Assembly: GCF_030122805.1 (NCBI RefSeq)
Contig: NZ_CP126080.1
Location: forward strand, 40,001 to 96,000
DNA length: 56,000 nucleotides
Source: Mesobacillus sp. AQ2
GTDB lineage: Bacteria; Bacillota; Bacilli; Bacillales; Cytobacillaceae
Direction of reading: 5' to 3'
The position numbers and the translations under genes were made by a program. Positions 45,834 to 56,000 of this stretch are shown piece after piece (within the stretch, counting starts at the first letter, position 1; each line of letters opens with the position of its first letter). The notes beneath the pieces were generated by a model that was not told where the DNA came from, made no database searches, and saw only the letters and a program-made list of their open reading frames with translations.

Positions 45834-46712
45834 ATGAGTGATTATTTAGTAAAGGCACTTGCTTTTGATGGACAGGTCAGGGCGTATGCAGCAAAAACGA
45901 CTGAAACTGTTGGAGAGGCACAGCGCCGCCATTATACATGGCCTGTTGCATCAGCCGCACTTGGCCGCACGATGACTGCTGGTGTGATGATGGGTGCGAT
46001 GATGAAAGGCGAAGATAAATTAACGGTTAAAATCGAAGGCGGCGGTCCGCTTGGATTGATCCTCGTTGACAGCAATGCCAAAGGGGAAGTCAGAGGCTAT
46101 GTTTCGAATCCTCATGTCCACTTCGACCTGAATGAGCATGGCAAGCTGGATGTAAGACAGGGTGTCGGTACAGACGGAACGCTTACGGTTGTAAAAGATC
46201 TTGGCTTGCGTGACTATTTTACGGGACAAGTTCCTATTGTTTCAGGAGAACTAGGTGAAGATTTCACTTATTACTTTGCGACATCTGAGCAGGTCAATTC
46301 TTCAGTTGGTGTCGGAGTGCTCGTCAATCCTGACAACTCAATCAAAGCGGCAGGCGGCTTCATCCTCCAATTGATGCCTGGAACGACAGAAGAAACGATT
46401 TCAGCAATCGAAAAGAGATTAGAATCCATTCCGCCGGTCTCGAAACTAATTGAAAAAGGCCTGTCTCCTGAGGAACTTTTAGAAGAACTGCTTGGCAAAG
46501 ACAATGTCAAGTTCCTTGAGACGATGCCGGTTTCATTCGTGTGCAACTGTTCAAAAGACCGCTTCAGCAATGCACTGGTCAGTCTCGGAGCAGAAGAAAT
46601 CCGTGATATGATCGATACAGAAGGACAGGCTGAAACGCATTGCCATTTCTGCAACGAAAAATATATGTTCACAAAAGAAGAACTGGAAGAGATAGAAAAA
46701 GAAGCAAAATAA
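45834..46712 (+). CDS. hslO: Redox-regulated chaperone Hsp33
   Basis: Oxidation-activated holdase. The 292-residue protein has an N-terminal substrate-binding domain ([40 protein letters not shown]), a linker, and a C-terminal zinc redox switch of the CxC...CxxC type: CNC near 237-239 and CHFC near 270-273. RBS GAAGGGAG is 9 nt from ATG. In B. subtilis yacC, between coaX and yacD, as here. Confidence 0.98.
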   Translation: MSDYLVKALAFDGQVRAYAAKTTETVGEAQRRHYTWPVASAALGRTMTAGVMMGAMMKGEDKLTVKIEGGGPLGLILVDSNAKGEVRGYVSNPHVHFDLNEHGKLDVRQGVGTDGTLTVVKDLGLRDYFTGQVPIVSGELGEDFTYYFATSEQVNSSVGVGVLVNPDNSIKAAGGFILQLMPGTTEETISAIEKRLESIPPVSKLIEKGLSPEELLEELLGKDNVKFLETMPVSFVCNCSKDRFSNALVSLGAEEIRDMIDTEGQAETHCHFCNEKYMFTKEELEEIEKEAK

Positions 46713-46733
46713 GCAAGTGCTGGGGGAAGAGAA

Positions 46734-47618
46734 GTGGAAAAAAAGCAGCTTTGGTACATTATTGCCGGGTTAGCCATATTGAATGCAATCACTCTTGTCA
46801 TGCTTCTGGCCAAGCCTGCAATCCTTGAAGGGAAGAAGGAGACAGTAGCGGAGGTTGGCAAGGAGTCGATCACCCGCCAGCAATGGCTCACCGAGCTGGA
46901 AGAACGGTATGGACAAGAGACGCTCAGGGACCTGATCGATCAGGAAGTGGTCAGGCAGATGGCTGACGAATATGGAATTGAATTATCCGACAAAGCAGTC
47001 GAACGGGAACTGACCATTTATAAGGCGATGTATTCGTCGCCAGGGAATGAACCTAAGAGCGAAGAAAAATGGAAGCAGCAGATCAAATACAGTTTGCTGC
47101 TTGAAGAACTGCTGACAAAGGATGTCCAAGTATCAAATGAGGATATGAAAACCTTCTATGATCAAAACAAGAGTCTCTTTGATATCCCTGCCTCGTATCA
47201 TCTATCTCAAATCATTGTCGAAACGAAACAAGATGCAGAATCTGCAGTGAAGGAGCTAAAGGATGGATCTAGCTTTGCCGCACTGGCGATGGAGCGTTCG
47301 ATCGATGAGTTTTCTGCTAATGAGGGCGGCGACATAGGCTTTGTAACCGAAGAAGATGAACTCATTTCCCCGGAAGTGATTTCAGCGGCCAAATCCCTGA
47401 AACCTGAGGAATGGACCGGACCTGTAAAAGTGGAAAATGGCTATGCGATTGTTTACCTGCACGAAAAGCTGGAAGGCAAGAAATATAGCTTCAGCGAGGT
47501 CAAGAACCAGATCCGCAGACAGATAGCCCTGGAACAGATGGATATCCCTGTGTCTGCACGTGCATTTTGGAATGATGCCGAAGTCAGCTGGTTCTATGGC
47601 GAGACCGGCAAAAAATAA
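46734..47618 (+). CDS. yacD: PrsA-like peptidyl-prolyl isomerase/foldase YacD
   Basis: A 294-residue membrane-anchored protein with one N-terminal hydrophobic segment (~5-25, WYIIAGLAILNAITLVMLLA) and no lipobox cysteine, so it is not a lipoprotein like PrsA. A SurA-N-like helical region (~45-135) precedes a PpiC parvulin domain (~140-240) with HLSQIIVETKQDAES and the ERSIDEFSANEGGDIGFV signature. It probably folds exported proteins at the outer membrane face; targets are unknown. GTG 46734 is preceded by GGGGGAAGAGAA. Confidence 0.93.
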   Translation: MEKKQLWYIIAGLAILNAITLVMLLAKPAILEGKKETVAEVGKESITRQQWLTELEERYGQETLRDLIDQEVVRQMADEYGIELSDKAVERELTIYKAMYSSPGNEPKSEEKWKQQIKYSLLLEELLTKDVQVSNEDMKTFYDQNKSLFDIPASYHLSQIIVETKQDAESAVKELKDGSSFAALAMERSIDEFSANEGGDIGFVTEEDELISPEVISAAKSLKPEEWTGPVKVENGYAIVYLHEKLEGKKYSFSEVKNQIRRQIALEQMDIPVSARAFWNDAEVSWFYGETGKK

Positions 47619-47623
47619 TCATG

Positions 47624-47656
47624 GAAGCACCGGTTTTCACGACCGGTGCTTTCTTT
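47624..47656 (+). terminator. Terminator of coaX-hslO-yacD
   Basis: AAGCACCGGT and ACCGGTGCTT flank a 7-nt loop and are followed by TCTTTCT. Confidence 0.85.
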
Positions 47657-47764
47657 CTATCATTCGCTCTGAGATGCGTTTTTCTTGTTTAGTGGGAGTA
47701 AAAATAGGATAGTTTAAAAAGGATGGGCAGAAGCCTGATATCTGTTTTTGTCGAAGCATACTGA

Positions 47765-47793
47765 TTGACATAGACTAAAAGTACTGGTAAATT
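47765..47793 (+). promoter_or_regulatory. Promoter of cysK
   Basis: TTGACA (47765-47770), 17 bp, TAAATT (47788-47793). Downstream, CCAAT at 47803-47807 and TCGGATT at 47816-47822 could be a CymR box around the start, but the match is loose. Confidence 0.6.
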
Positions 47794-47836
47794 TTAATAA
47801 AACCAATTAAAATACTCGGATTAAGAGGTGGATAAT

Positions 47837-48763
47837 ATGGTACGTATTGCGAACTCGATTAATGAGCTGATTGGCCAAACACCGATTGTGAAACTGAACA
47901 GGCTGGTTGATGACCAAAGTGCCGATGTGTATCTGAAGCTTGAATACATGAACCCGGGAAGCAGTGTCAAGGATCGGATCGCACTTGCGATGATTGAGGA
48001 TGCTGAAGGAAAGGGTGTCCTTAAGCAGGGAGATACAATCATTGAACCAACAAGCGGCAATACTGGGATCGGTCTTGCAATGGTGGCAGCTGCTAAGGGA
48101 TATAAAGCCATTCTCGTCATGCCGGAAACGATGAGCATGGAGCGCCGTAACCTGCTGAGGGCATATGGGGCAGACCTTGTGCTGACTCCTGGTCCTGAAG
48201 GGATGGGCGGAGCGATTCGCAAGGCGGAGGAGCTGGCTAAGGAAAATGGCTATTTCATGCCTCAGCAGTTCGAGAATGAAGCCAATCCTACCATCCACGA
48301 AAGAACGACCGGTCCGGAAATCGTCCAGCAGATGGGTGACCAGCTTGATGCATTCATTGCAGGCATCGGGACAGGCGGAACAATCACGGGTGCAGGAACA
48401 GTTCTTCGCCAGAAGTATAAGGATATCAAAATTGTTGCTGTCGAACCGACAGACTCTCCCGTTTTATCAGGAGGAAAGCCGGGACCCCACAAAATCCAGG
48501 GGATTGGAGCAGGTTTCGTGCCTGGCGTCCTTGACACCGATGTATACGATGAAATCATCAAGGTGGAAAATGAACAGGCATTCGACTATGCCCGCCGTGC
48601 GGCAAAAGAAGAAGGCATCCTCGGAGGAATATCTTCTGGTGCGGCGATCTATGCAGCACTTGAAATTGCGAAAAAACTGGGCAAAGGCAAGAAAGTCCTT
48701 GCGATCATTCCAAGCAACGGGGAACGCTATCTGAGCACACCACTTTATCAATTCGATAACTAA
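47837..48763 (+). CDS. cysK: Cysteine synthase A
   Basis: O-acetylserine (thiol) lyase, PLP-dependent: O-acetylserine plus sulfide to cysteine. The 308-residue protein carries the Schiff-base Lys in [19 protein letters not shown] (~K44), [11 protein letters not shown] (~70-80) and the [10 protein letters not shown] loop (~176-185). ATG 47837 has AGAGGTGG 6 nt upstream and the family N-terminus [11 protein letters not shown] 47828 lies in the RBS. In B. subtilis cysK is under CymR control and also forms the CymR regulatory complex. Confidence 0.98.
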   Translation: MVRIANSINELIGQTPIVKLNRLVDDQSADVYLKLEYMNPGSSVKDRIALAMIEDAEGKGVLKQGDTIIEPTSGNTGIGLAMVAAAKGYKAILVMPETMSMERRNLLRAYGADLVLTPGPEGMGGAIRKAEELAKENGYFMPQQFENEANPTIHERTTGPEIVQQMGDQLDAFIAGIGTGGTITGAGTVLRQKYKDIKIVAVEPTDSPVLSGGKPGPHKIQGIGAGFVPGVLDTDVYDEIIKVENEQAFDYARRAAKEEGILGGISSGAAIYAALEIAKKLGKGKKVLAIIPSNGERYLSTPLYQFDN

Positions 48764-48773
48764 TATTTAACGG

Positions 48774-48805
48774 GAGGCAGGCCGGCAAAGCTTGCCTCTT
48801 TTTGC
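48774..48805 (+). terminator. Terminator of cysK
   Basis: GAGGCAGGC (48774-48782) with GCTTGCCTC (48790-48798, one G-T) and T5. Confidence 0.88.
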
Positions 48806-48868
48806 TGTGTCCAAGAATCCCACTTAAAAAACTGATCCTTTTTGTGCAAAATCCATGAATTTAAAAAT

Positions 48869-48885
48869 GAAAGCGCGCCTTTCAT
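48869..48885. promoter_or_regulatory. Dyad upstream of the pab operon
   Basis: TGAAAG and CTTTCA flank CGCGC, adjoining CATAAT, a possible -10, ahead of pabB. It may be an operator; no regulator can be named. Confidence 0.35.
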
Positions 48886-48926
48886 AATGTATGATGGATA
48901 AAGAGAAAAAAATAGGGGTGACGAGC

Positions 48927-50330
48927 TTGCCGCACTACAGCATTCATACTCAAAGTATATCTTATACGGCTTCACGTTTTTTTCATCAATACGACCATAT
49001 TGCCCAACAATATAAAGAGCATGTCATCCTCGAAAGTGGACGGGGCGGGCGTTACAGCATGGCTGCTTTCCGTCCGGAAATCACTTTTTCAGGAAAAGAC
49101 CATAAATTGACGATTAGTAAGAATGGAATGACAACCACGCTTGAAGGGAATCCTCTTGACCTAATGAAGCGGGAAATGGAAGCCTTCCAGGTCCCGGAAG
49201 TGGAAGGTCTCCCAGATTTCCAGGGCGGGGCGATTGGCTATATCAGCTATGATTATGCCCGCTATATCGAAAAGCTTCCGCAAATGGCAAAGGATGATTC
49301 CTGCATACCAGAGATTTATTTTCAGGTGTATATGGAGTGGTTCGTGTTGGACCACCAGACAGAAACCCTATGGATCATGGCCCTGAATGAACCGGGCCAG
49401 GAAGAGCAGACAAAAGAAAGGCTGTCAGAGTGGCAAAAACGCTGGGAGGCTGGGATACCGGTGATGCTCGCGGAAAAAGCGGACAAGCCAGGCGCAGAGG
49501 AGCTGCATGTCTCGATGGATGAAGGCGCCTTTATTCAGGCAGTAGAAAGGATTCAGCAATACATTTCTCAGGGTGATGTCTTCCAGGTCAATCTATCTGT
49601 CAGGCAATCAAAGCCAATCGAAACAGAAGCGCTTGAAGTATATCGCCAGCTGCGCAAGCTGAACCCATCTCCGTATATGGGCTATTTGCATACAGAGGAG
49701 TTCCAGCTCGTCAGCGGGTCCCCAGAACTTTTGGCAAAAGTAAAGGGGTCGGAGGTCAGCACAAGGCCGATTGCCGGAACACGTTCAAGAGGAAGGACGG
49801 ACCAGGAAGATCTGCAGCTTGCAAGTGAATTGATCAATAACGAAAAAGAACGGGCTGAACATGTCATGCTTGTCGATCTTGAACGGAATGACCTTGGCAG
49901 AGTGTGCAAATACGGAACGGTCGAGGTCAATGAATTCATGGTCATCGAAAAATACTCGCATGTAATGCATATCGTTTCGAATGTCAGGGGCGAGCTTGCA
50001 GAAGGTGAAACCTGGTTCGATGTTGTGAATGCAACCTTCCCCGGCGGAACGATTACAGGTGCTCCAAAGGTCAGGACGATGGAAATCATTGAAGAGCTTG
50101 AGCCGGTGCGGCGGGGCCCATATACTGGTTCGCTAGGCTGGATCGGGTTTAACGGCAATATGGAACTGAACATCATCATCCGCACGATGCTCGTCAAGGA
50201 TGGGATGGCACATGTCCAGGCGGGAGCAGGCGTCGTCATTGACTCCATCCCGGCAAATGAATACAAGGAATCGTTAAAGAAAGCCATCGCGCTTTGGAAG
50301 GCAAAAGAGCTTGCGGAGGGAAACGCATGA
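48927..50330 (+). CDS. pabB: Aminodeoxychorismate synthase component I
   Basis: With PabA converts chorismate and glutamine to 4-amino-4-deoxychorismate for folate. The 467-residue protein ends in the chorismate-binding domain with [11 protein letters not shown] (~291-301), [21 protein letters not shown] (in parts, ~312-332) and [17 protein letters not shown] (~371-387). I choose TTG 48927: AGGGGTGA ends 5 nt upstream, while ATG 48891 lies in a promoter-like region without an RBS. It overlaps pabA by 4 bp and leads the pabB-pabA-pabC-folP-folB-folK-yazB-dusB operon. Confidence 0.96.
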   Translation: MPHYSIHTQSISYTASRFFHQYDHIAQQYKEHVILESGRGGRYSMAAFRPEITFSGKDHKLTISKNGMTTTLEGNPLDLMKREMEAFQVPEVEGLPDFQGGAIGYISYDYARYIEKLPQMAKDDSCIPEIYFQVYMEWFVLDHQTETLWIMALNEPGQEEQTKERLSEWQKRWEAGIPVMLAEKADKPGAEELHVSMDEGAFIQAVERIQQYISQGDVFQVNLSVRQSKPIETEALEVYRQLRKLNPSPYMGYLHTEEFQLVSGSPELLAKVKGSEVSTRPIAGTRSRGRTDQEDLQLASELINNEKERAEHVMLVDLERNDLGRVCKYGTVEVNEFMVIEKYSHVMHIVSNVRGELAEGETWFDVVNATFPGGTITGAPKVRTMEIIEELEPVRRGPYTGSLGWIGFNGNMELNIIIRTMLVKDGMAHVQAGAGVVIDSIPANEYKESLKKAIALWKAKELAEGNA

Positions 50331-50917
50331 TTTTGATGATTGATAATTATGATTCATTCACATATAACCTGGTTCAATATCTTGGTGAAATGGGTGAAGA
50401 ACTGAAGGTCATCCGCAATGACCAGACATCCATCCAGGGAATCGCAGAGCTGGATCCAAAGTTTTTGATGATCTCCCCGGGGCCGTGCAGTCCGAATGAA
50501 GCAGGCATCAGTTTGGAAGCCATCAAAAATTTCGCTGGCAAGACGCCGATCTTTGGTGTCTGCCTCGGCCATCAGTCCATTGCCCAGGTATTTGGCGGTG
50601 ACGTTATCCGGGCGGAGCGGCTGATGCACGGAAAAACATCGATGGTCTACCACGACGGAAAGACTATTTTTGAAGGTGTGGAAAACCCATTCCCTGCGGC
50701 GCGCTATCATTCTCTCATTGTCAAAAAGGAAACCCTTCCGGACTGTCTTGAGATCTCAGCCTGGACGGAAGAAGGGGAAATCATGGCCATCCGCCATAAA
50801 ACCCTGCCTGTGGAAGGCGTCCAGTTCCATCCCGAATCGATTTTGACAACTTCGGGAAAGCAGCTGCTGAGGAATTTCATTGCGCATTACAATTTAACGA
50901 AGGAAGTAAGCTTTTAA
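50327..50917 (+). CDS. pabA: Glutamine amidotransferase subunit of aminodeoxychorismate/anthranilate synthase
   Basis: Class I amidotransferase supplying ammonia to PabB and, in B. subtilis, also to TrpE. The 196-residue protein has [16 protein letters not shown] (4-19), the catalytic Cys in [11 protein letters not shown] (~C79), and His-Glu in [10 protein letters not shown] (~H170, E172). ATG 50327 overlaps the pabB stop (ATGA) with GGAGGG upstream. As no trpG is seen here it may serve both pathways, which is inference. Confidence 0.97.
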   Translation: MILMIDNYDSFTYNLVQYLGEMGEELKVIRNDQTSIQGIAELDPKFLMISPGPCSPNEAGISLEAIKNFAGKTPIFGVCLGHQSIAQVFGGDVIRAERLMHGKTSMVYHDGKTIFEGVENPFPAARYHSLIVKKETLPDCLEISAWTEEGEIMAIRHKTLPVEGVQFHPESILTTSGKQLLRNFIAHYNLTKEVSF

Positions 50918-51792
50918 TGAAACTCTATATAAATGGCCGGTTCATGGATAAGAATGAGGCAGCGATTTCCCCTTTTGACCATGGTTTTTTATATGGTTTG
51001 GGTGTCTTTGAAACCTTCAGAATCTACAATGGCCACCCGTTTTTGCTGGATGACCATCTGGAGCGGCTGAATGCCAGTCTGCGGATTCTGGACATCGAAG
51101 CTGAATTCACCAGGGATGAAACGGTCAAGATTCTGGATGCCCTTTTAGCAGAAAACTCTCTCACGGATGCGTATATCCGGTTTAATATCTCCGCAGGGAA
51201 TGGAGAAATCGGCTTGCAGACGGAAAGCTATAATGAGCCAAATGTGATTGTTTTTGCAAAACCTATGCCACCGGCAGGCGAGATGAATGAGAAACAGGCC
51301 GTGCTGCTTGAGTTAAGGCGCAACACTCCAGAAGGAAGTGCCAGGTTGAAATCGCATCATTATCTCAATAACGTATTGGCCAAGCGTGAGGCGGGCCCTG
51401 CAATGGATACAGAGGGTGTTTTTTTGAATGATGAAGGTTTCCTGGCGGAAGGGATTGTCTCAAATCTATTTTGGTACAGGGATGGGATCTTGTTCACTCC
51501 GGCCGTCGATACCGGTATTTTGGATGGAGTAACCCGCAGGTTCGTCATCGAGTTGGCCCGTACAGCAGGCATTGAGGTACGTGAAGGCTTTTACAAAAAA
51601 GAGGAAGCGGAAGCAGCCGGCGAAATCTTCCTGACGAACTCGATCCAGGAAATCGTCCCGGTCACTTCTTTTTCAGGTAAAAGTTTTCCTGGGAAATCTG
51701 GCGAGATTGTCAGAAGTCTATTTGGGCGATATGAAGTACTGCGGGAAACGCTATGGAGCAGAACACAATTGGATGGAGGACTCGCAAAATGA
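50917..51792 (+). CDS. pabC: 4-amino-4-deoxychorismate lyase
   Basis: PLP fold-type IV enzyme releasing pyruvate to give p-aminobenzoate. The 291-residue protein has ISPFDHGFLYGLGVFETFR (~18-36), the Schiff-base lysine in RLKSHHYLNNVLAKREA (~K145), and NLFWYRDGILFTP followed by GILDGVTRR (~190-210). The ATG overlaps the last base of the pabA stop (TAATG). The 3' end overlaps the folP start by 4 bp. Confidence 0.95.
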   Translation: MKLYINGRFMDKNEAAISPFDHGFLYGLGVFETFRIYNGHPFLLDDHLERLNASLRILDIEAEFTRDETVKILDALLAENSLTDAYIRFNISAGNGEIGLQTESYNEPNVIVFAKPMPPAGEMNEKQAVLLELRRNTPEGSARLKSHHYLNNVLAKREAGPAMDTEGVFLNDEGFLAEGIVSNLFWYRDGILFTPAVDTGILDGVTRRFVIELARTAGIEVREGFYKKEEAEAAGEIFLTNSIQEIVPVTSFSGKSFPGKSGEIVRSLFGRYEVLRETLWSRTQLDGGLAK

Positions 51793-52622
51793 AAACTGTG
51801 ATAAAAGCTGGTCCATATACATTGGATTACAGCAATCAAACGTTGATCATGGGAATCTTGAATGTAACGCCCGATTCGTTTTCGGATGGCGGCAAGTACA
51901 ACCACCTTGAAACTTCCGTGGTCCGCGCGAAGCAAATGATGGGGGACGGAGCACATATCCTCGATATCGGCGGTGAATCGACCAGGCCTGGTTATGAACG
52001 GATTTCGGATGAAGAGGAGATCAGCAGGGTGGTACCTGCAATCGAAGCAATCACAGAGGAATTGCAGGCACCGATCTCCATCGATACCTATAAATCAAAG
52101 GTTGCCAAAAGCGCGATCGACGCCGGAGCGGTGATCATCAATGATATCTGGGGAGCAAAGGAAGACCCTGAGATTGCCGATGTTGCAGCTGAAACGGGCG
52201 TGCCCATCATCCTGATGCATAATCGCAATGATCGAAACTATACTCATTTCATTCGGGACGTACTGAATGATCTATATGAAAGCATTACAATTGCCAAGAA
52301 AGCTGGCGTCAGTGATGAACAAATCATCCTGGACCCGGGTATTGGCTTTGCAAAAGACCTGGCAGAGAACCTGGAGATGATGCGCCATCTAGATACTCTT
52401 GTGTCACTGGGTTATCCAGTTCTGCTGGGCACCTCAAAAAAATCGATGATTGGCGGCGTGCTCGACCTTCCTGTTTCTGAACGGACGGAAGGAACAGGAG
52501 CGACAGTATGCTATGGAATCCAGAAGGGCTGCCAGATCGTCAGGATCCATGATGTAAAAGAAATGTCGCGAATGGCAAAAATGATGGATGCGATGATGGG
52601 GAAGGGTGAGTTCAGTGGATAA
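51789..52622 (+). CDS. folP: Dihydropteroate synthase
   Basis: Joins pABA to dihydropterin pyrophosphate (sul in B. subtilis; the sulfonamide target). The TIM barrel has LIMGILNVTPDSFSDGG (~18-34), DIGGESTRPG (~58-67), INDIWGAK and LDPGIGFAK (~181-189). ATG 51789 (277 residues) has TGGAGGA 8 nt upstream. The in-frame ATG 51753 would add MEQNTIGWRTRK, which resembles the extended B. subtilis N-terminus; both are possible. It overlaps folB by 8 bp. Confidence 0.96.
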   Translation: MKTVIKAGPYTLDYSNQTLIMGILNVTPDSFSDGGKYNHLETSVVRAKQMMGDGAHILDIGGESTRPGYERISDEEEISRVVPAIEAITEELQAPISIDTYKSKVAKSAIDAGAVIINDIWGAKEDPEIADVAAETGVPIILMHNRNDRNYTHFIRDVLNDLYESITIAKKAGVSDEQIILDPGIGFAKDLAENLEMMRHLDTLVSLGYPVLLGTSKKSMIGGVLDLPVSERTEGTGATVCYGIQKGCQIVRIHDVKEMSRMAKMMDAMMGKGEFSG

Positions 52623-52974
52623 AATACATGTCAATCAAATGGAGTTTTACGGCTACCATGGTGTGTTTCCTGAAGAAACAAGGCTTGGCCAGAGGTTTGC
52701 GGTGGATTTGACGGTGGAGCTGGACCTATCGAGAGCTGGGAAAAGTGATGAACTTCAGCATTCCATCAACTACGCTGACTTATATCAAGTATGCAAAGAT
52801 ATTGTGGAAGGCAAACCATACAAGCTGGTGGAAGCCATTGCTGAGAAGATTGCCGGCACCATTCTCGATCAGTTTTCGCTTGTCGAAGCATGCCATGTAA
52901 AAGTCATCAAGCCAGACCCGCCAATACCGGGACACTATAAATCCGTCGCAGTCGAAATCACAAGGAGTAGATGA
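52615..52974 (+). CDS. folB: Dihydroneopterin aldolase
   Basis: Cleaves 7,8-dihydroneopterin to 6-hydroxymethyl-dihydropterin in folate synthesis. The 119-residue tunnel-fold protein has MEFYGYHGVFPEETRLGQRF (9-28; catalytic Glu in PEE) and the C-terminal KPDPPIPGHYKSVAVEI. The start is GTG 52615 (MDKIHVNQ), 4 nt after AAGGGTGAG; GTG 52606 is part of that RBS. It overlaps the 3' end of folP by 8 bp. Confidence 0.96.
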   Translation: MDKIHVNQMEFYGYHGVFPEETRLGQRFAVDLTVELDLSRAGKSDELQHSINYADLYQVCKDIVEGKPYKLVEAIAEKIAGTILDQFSLVEACHVKVIKPDPPIPGHYKSVAVEITRSR

Positions 52975-52976
52975 CA

Positions 52977-53504
52977 GTGGAAAACATAGCATATATTGCG
53001 CTAGGGTCCAATATGGGTGACCGGTTCGGGTATTTGACACAGGCCATTATACTCCTTGAGGGCCATGAGGAAATTTCAGTGGTAAATACTTCTTCCATCT
53101 ATGAGACGGATCCGGTTGGCTATACCGATCAGGATCAATTTTTAAATATGGCAATCGAAGTAAAGACAAGTCTCCCTCCTGTTGAACTCCTTGATACATG
53201 CCTGGAGATCGAATTGAAGCTTGGGAGAAAAAGGGAAATAAAGTGGGGTCCCAGAACTTTAGACCTTGACATCTTGCTGTATAATCACGAAAATATTGAA
53301 ACAGAGAAGCTTACAATTCCGCACCCTCGGATGAGCGAACGCGCATTTGTAATCCTTCCATTGCTTGAAATGGATCCACATATCACGCTCCCATCCACCG
53401 GGGAGCCACTGGCAAACGATTTACTAAGTATACCGGATAGAGAAGGAGTACGAATATGGAAGCAGAAAAATGGGGAAGACGTATTCGCGCTTATCGAAAG
53501 CTGA
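52977..53504 (+). CDS. folK: 2-amino-4-hydroxy-6-hydroxymethyldihydropteridine pyrophosphokinase
   Basis: Transfers pyrophosphate from ATP to hydroxymethyl-dihydropterin. The 175-residue HPPK fold shows AYIALGSNMGDR (~4-15), ETDPVGYTDQDQFLNMAIEV (~41-60) and the signature WGPRTLDLDILLY (~91-103) followed by PHPRMSERAFVILPL. GTG 52977 has AAGGAG 9 nt upstream; ATG 52971 overlapping the folB stop is only 3 nt from it. The 3' end overlaps yazB by 49 bp. Confidence 0.96.
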   Translation: MENIAYIALGSNMGDRFGYLTQAIILLEGHEEISVVNTSSIYETDPVGYTDQDQFLNMAIEVKTSLPPVELLDTCLEIELKLGRKREIKWGPRTLDLDILLYNHENIETEKLTIPHPRMSERAFVILPLLEMDPHITLPSTGEPLANDLLSIPDREGVRIWKQKNGEDVFALIES

Positions 53505-53659
53505 AGGGTTACACACAGGAAGGCTTCGCAAAAGAGCTTGGCATTTCGGTTTCAGTCCTCGGAGAAATCGAACGGGGAAACAGAATGCCTCATGAAAAAT
53601 TGATTGCCAGAATCGCAGAGTTTCTGGATGTCGGATTGGATGAGTTAACCCCGCAGTAG
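53456..53659 (+). CDS. yazB: Small HTH regulator YazB
   Basis: A 67-residue Cro/C1-type helix-turn-helix protein; HTH helices at about residues 17-45 (YTQEGFAKELGISVSVLGEIERG in two pieces). No other domain is present. Its role is unknown; the gene is embedded in the folate operon between folK and dusB throughout Bacillaceae, suggesting a conserved local or auxiliary role. RBS GAAGGAG lies inside folK, and the two genes overlap by 49 bp. Confidence 0.93.
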   Translation: MEAEKWGRRIRAYRKLKGYTQEGFAKELGISVSVLGEIERGNRMPHEKLIARIAEFLDVGLDELTPQ

Positions 53660-53741
53660 GGTTTAAGTGATTCTTTACCATCGTGATTGTGGTTTTCCGC
53701 TTCGTGTGGAACTCAACAGGACGAAAAGAAGGAGGAAGGAC

Positions 53742-54743
53742 ATGCTTAAGATTGGCGATATTGAGATGAAGAACCAGGTCGTGCTTGCGCCAATGGCTGG
53801 CGTCTGCAACTCTGCGTTCCGTCTGACGGTAAAAGAATTCGGCGCAGGACTTGTATGTGCGGAAATGGTCAGCGATAAAGGAATTGTTCTGCAAAACGAT
53901 CGGACACTCGATATGTTATATATAGATGAACGTGAAAAGCCGCTCAGCCTGCAGATTTTTGGCGGCGAAAAAGAAACGCTTGTCCAGGCGGCCAAATATG
54001 TCGACAAAAATACGAATGCCGATATCATTGATATCAATATGGGCTGCCCTGTACCGAAGATCATAAAATGTGATGCAGGTGCGAAATGGCTTCTTGACCC
54101 AAACAAAATCTATGAAATGGTATCTGCTGTTGTTGATGCCGTTGATAAGCCGGTAACGGTTAAAATGCGCATGGGCTGGGATGACGAACATATTTTCGCC
54201 ATAGAGAATGCCCGCGCTGTAGAACGAGCTGGGGGTAAGGCGATAGCCCTTCACGGCCGTACACGTGTCCAGATGTATGAAGGACAAGCGAACTGGGACA
54301 TCATCCGTGATGTCAAGCAGGCAGTAACCATTCCTGTGATTGGCAATGGTGATGTCCAGACGCCTCAGGATGCAAAGAGAATGCTTGATGAAACAGGAGT
54401 GGACGGAGTGATGATCGGCCGCGCGGCTCTCGGTAACCCGTGGATGATTTACCGCACGGTTAAATACCTGGAAACAGGCGAATTGATGGGTGAACCGACC
54501 GCCCGCGAGAAGATCGATGTCAGCATCCTTCACCTGGACCGCCTGATCGCACTGAAAAATGAACACATAGCTGTCCGCGAAATGCGCAAACATGCTGCAT
54601 GGTATATGAAAGGCATCCGCGGCAACGCAAGGATTCGCAATGGGATCAATGAATGCACAACGAGAGACCAATATGCCAGCTTAGTAAGAAACTTCGCTGA
54701 TGAAGTGGAAACAGAAGAGCAAAATGCACATCAGGTTGGATAA
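53742..54743 (+). CDS. dusB: tRNA-dihydrouridine synthase B
   Basis: FMN-dependent reduction of specific uridines in tRNA. The 333-residue TIM-barrel protein has VVLAPMAGVCNSAFR (~13-27), DINMGCPVPKI (~93-103) with the catalytic Cys, VTVKMRMGWDD (~138-148), ALHGRTRVQMYEG (~167-179) and GNGDVQTP. ATG 53742 follows AAGGAGGAAGG; the frame is open further upstream without homology. It is the last gene of the folate operon (yacF in B. subtilis). Confidence 0.97.
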   Translation: MLKIGDIEMKNQVVLAPMAGVCNSAFRLTVKEFGAGLVCAEMVSDKGIVLQNDRTLDMLYIDEREKPLSLQIFGGEKETLVQAAKYVDKNTNADIIDINMGCPVPKIIKCDAGAKWLLDPNKIYEMVSAVVDAVDKPVTVKMRMGWDDEHIFAIENARAVERAGGKAIALHGRTRVQMYEGQANWDIIRDVKQAVTIPVIGNGDVQTPQDAKRMLDETGVDGVMIGRAALGNPWMIYRTVKYLETGELMGEPTAREKIDVSILHLDRLIALKNEHIAVREMRKHAAWYMKGIRGNARIRNGINECTTRDQYASLVRNFADEVETEEQNAHQVG

Positions 54744-54793
54744 AAATTGACATTAACCATCACATTTCCTATAATACCTTTATCCTTAAATGT

Positions 54794-56000
<1,207 letters not shown>

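Noticed and set aside
47800..47823. CymR box at cysK
   Set aside because: CCAAT and TCGGATT are suggestive but I cannot match the full consensus by eye; mentioned only in the promoter entry.
53916..54671. 251-codon - strand frame opposite dusB
   Set aside because: Antisense shadow of a well-supported gene, no RBS and no family match.

Overview
The window is a contiguous stretch of a low- to mid-GC, endospore-forming Firmicute chromosome, clearly family Bacillaceae. It carries, in the Bacillus subtilis order and almost all on the + strand, the origin-proximal block yaaO-tmk-darA-yaaR-holB-ricT-yabA-yabB-rsmI-(abrB)-metS-tatD-yabE-rnmV-ksgA-yabG-veg-sspF-ispE-purR-ridA-spoVG-glmU-prs-ctc-pth-fin-mfd-spoVT-yabM-yabN-rqcP-yabP-yabQ-divIC-yabR-(tRNAs)-spoIIE-yabS-yabT-tilS-hprT-ftsH-coaX-hslO-yacD-cysK-pabB-pabA-pabC-folP-folB-folK-yazB-dusB-lysS. 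Sporulation genes (spoIIE, spoVG, spoVT, yabG, sspF, fin, yabP/Q) make it a spore former. Protein divergence from B. subtilis, the loss of yazA and the private repeats show it is another genus-level lineage; I cannot name the species.

Layout: 1-5.8 kb holds dTMP kinase, a c-di-AMP receptor, DNA polymerase delta prime, RicT, YabA and tRNA/rRNA modification genes. 6-8.1 kb has rsmI facing the transition-state regulator abrB (only protein gene on the - strand), then an 0.86 kb gene-poor spacer with a cluster of Spo0A boxes. 8.1-17.6 kb holds metS, tatD, yabE, 5S/16S rRNA maturation (rnmV, ksgA), spore genes and ispE. 17.7-24.8 kb holds purR-ridA, spoVG, glmU-prs, ctc and pth. 24.9-35.3 kb holds fin, mfd, spoVT, a flippase, MazG, rqcP, yabPQ, divIC, yabR. 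Two tRNA genes (Met, Glu) run on the - strand at 35.4-35.7 kb. 36-40.6 kb holds spoIIE (PP2C), yabS (vWA) and yabT (Ser/Thr kinase). 40.7-47.6 kb holds tilS-hprT, ftsH, coaX, hslO, yacD. 47.8-56 kb holds cysK, the pab/folate operon through yazB-dusB, and a 3'-truncated lysS.

Genes are ordinary core genes; the unusual material lies between them. Four intergenic spacers, each lying just after a terminator and before the next promoter, hold arrays with word spacings of 20-21 bp (1761-1870, 14334-14442; shared core GAATA) or 52 bp (18961-19380, eight units; 22705-23310, twelve units). These spacings equal about 2 or 5 turns of B-DNA. A second, dispersed repeat occurs as a 120-bp short form between the two tRNA genes and as two 241-bp long forms that carry a 120-bp insertion at the same point. 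A ~100-bp element with inverted ends lies where yazA is found in B. subtilis. Several regulatory sites are readable: tandem 0A boxes at abrB, a PurBox-like pair at purR, a sigma-H site at spoVG, a sigma-B-like site at ctc, a sigma-G site at spoVT, and the 21-bp-spaced promoter of spoIIE.
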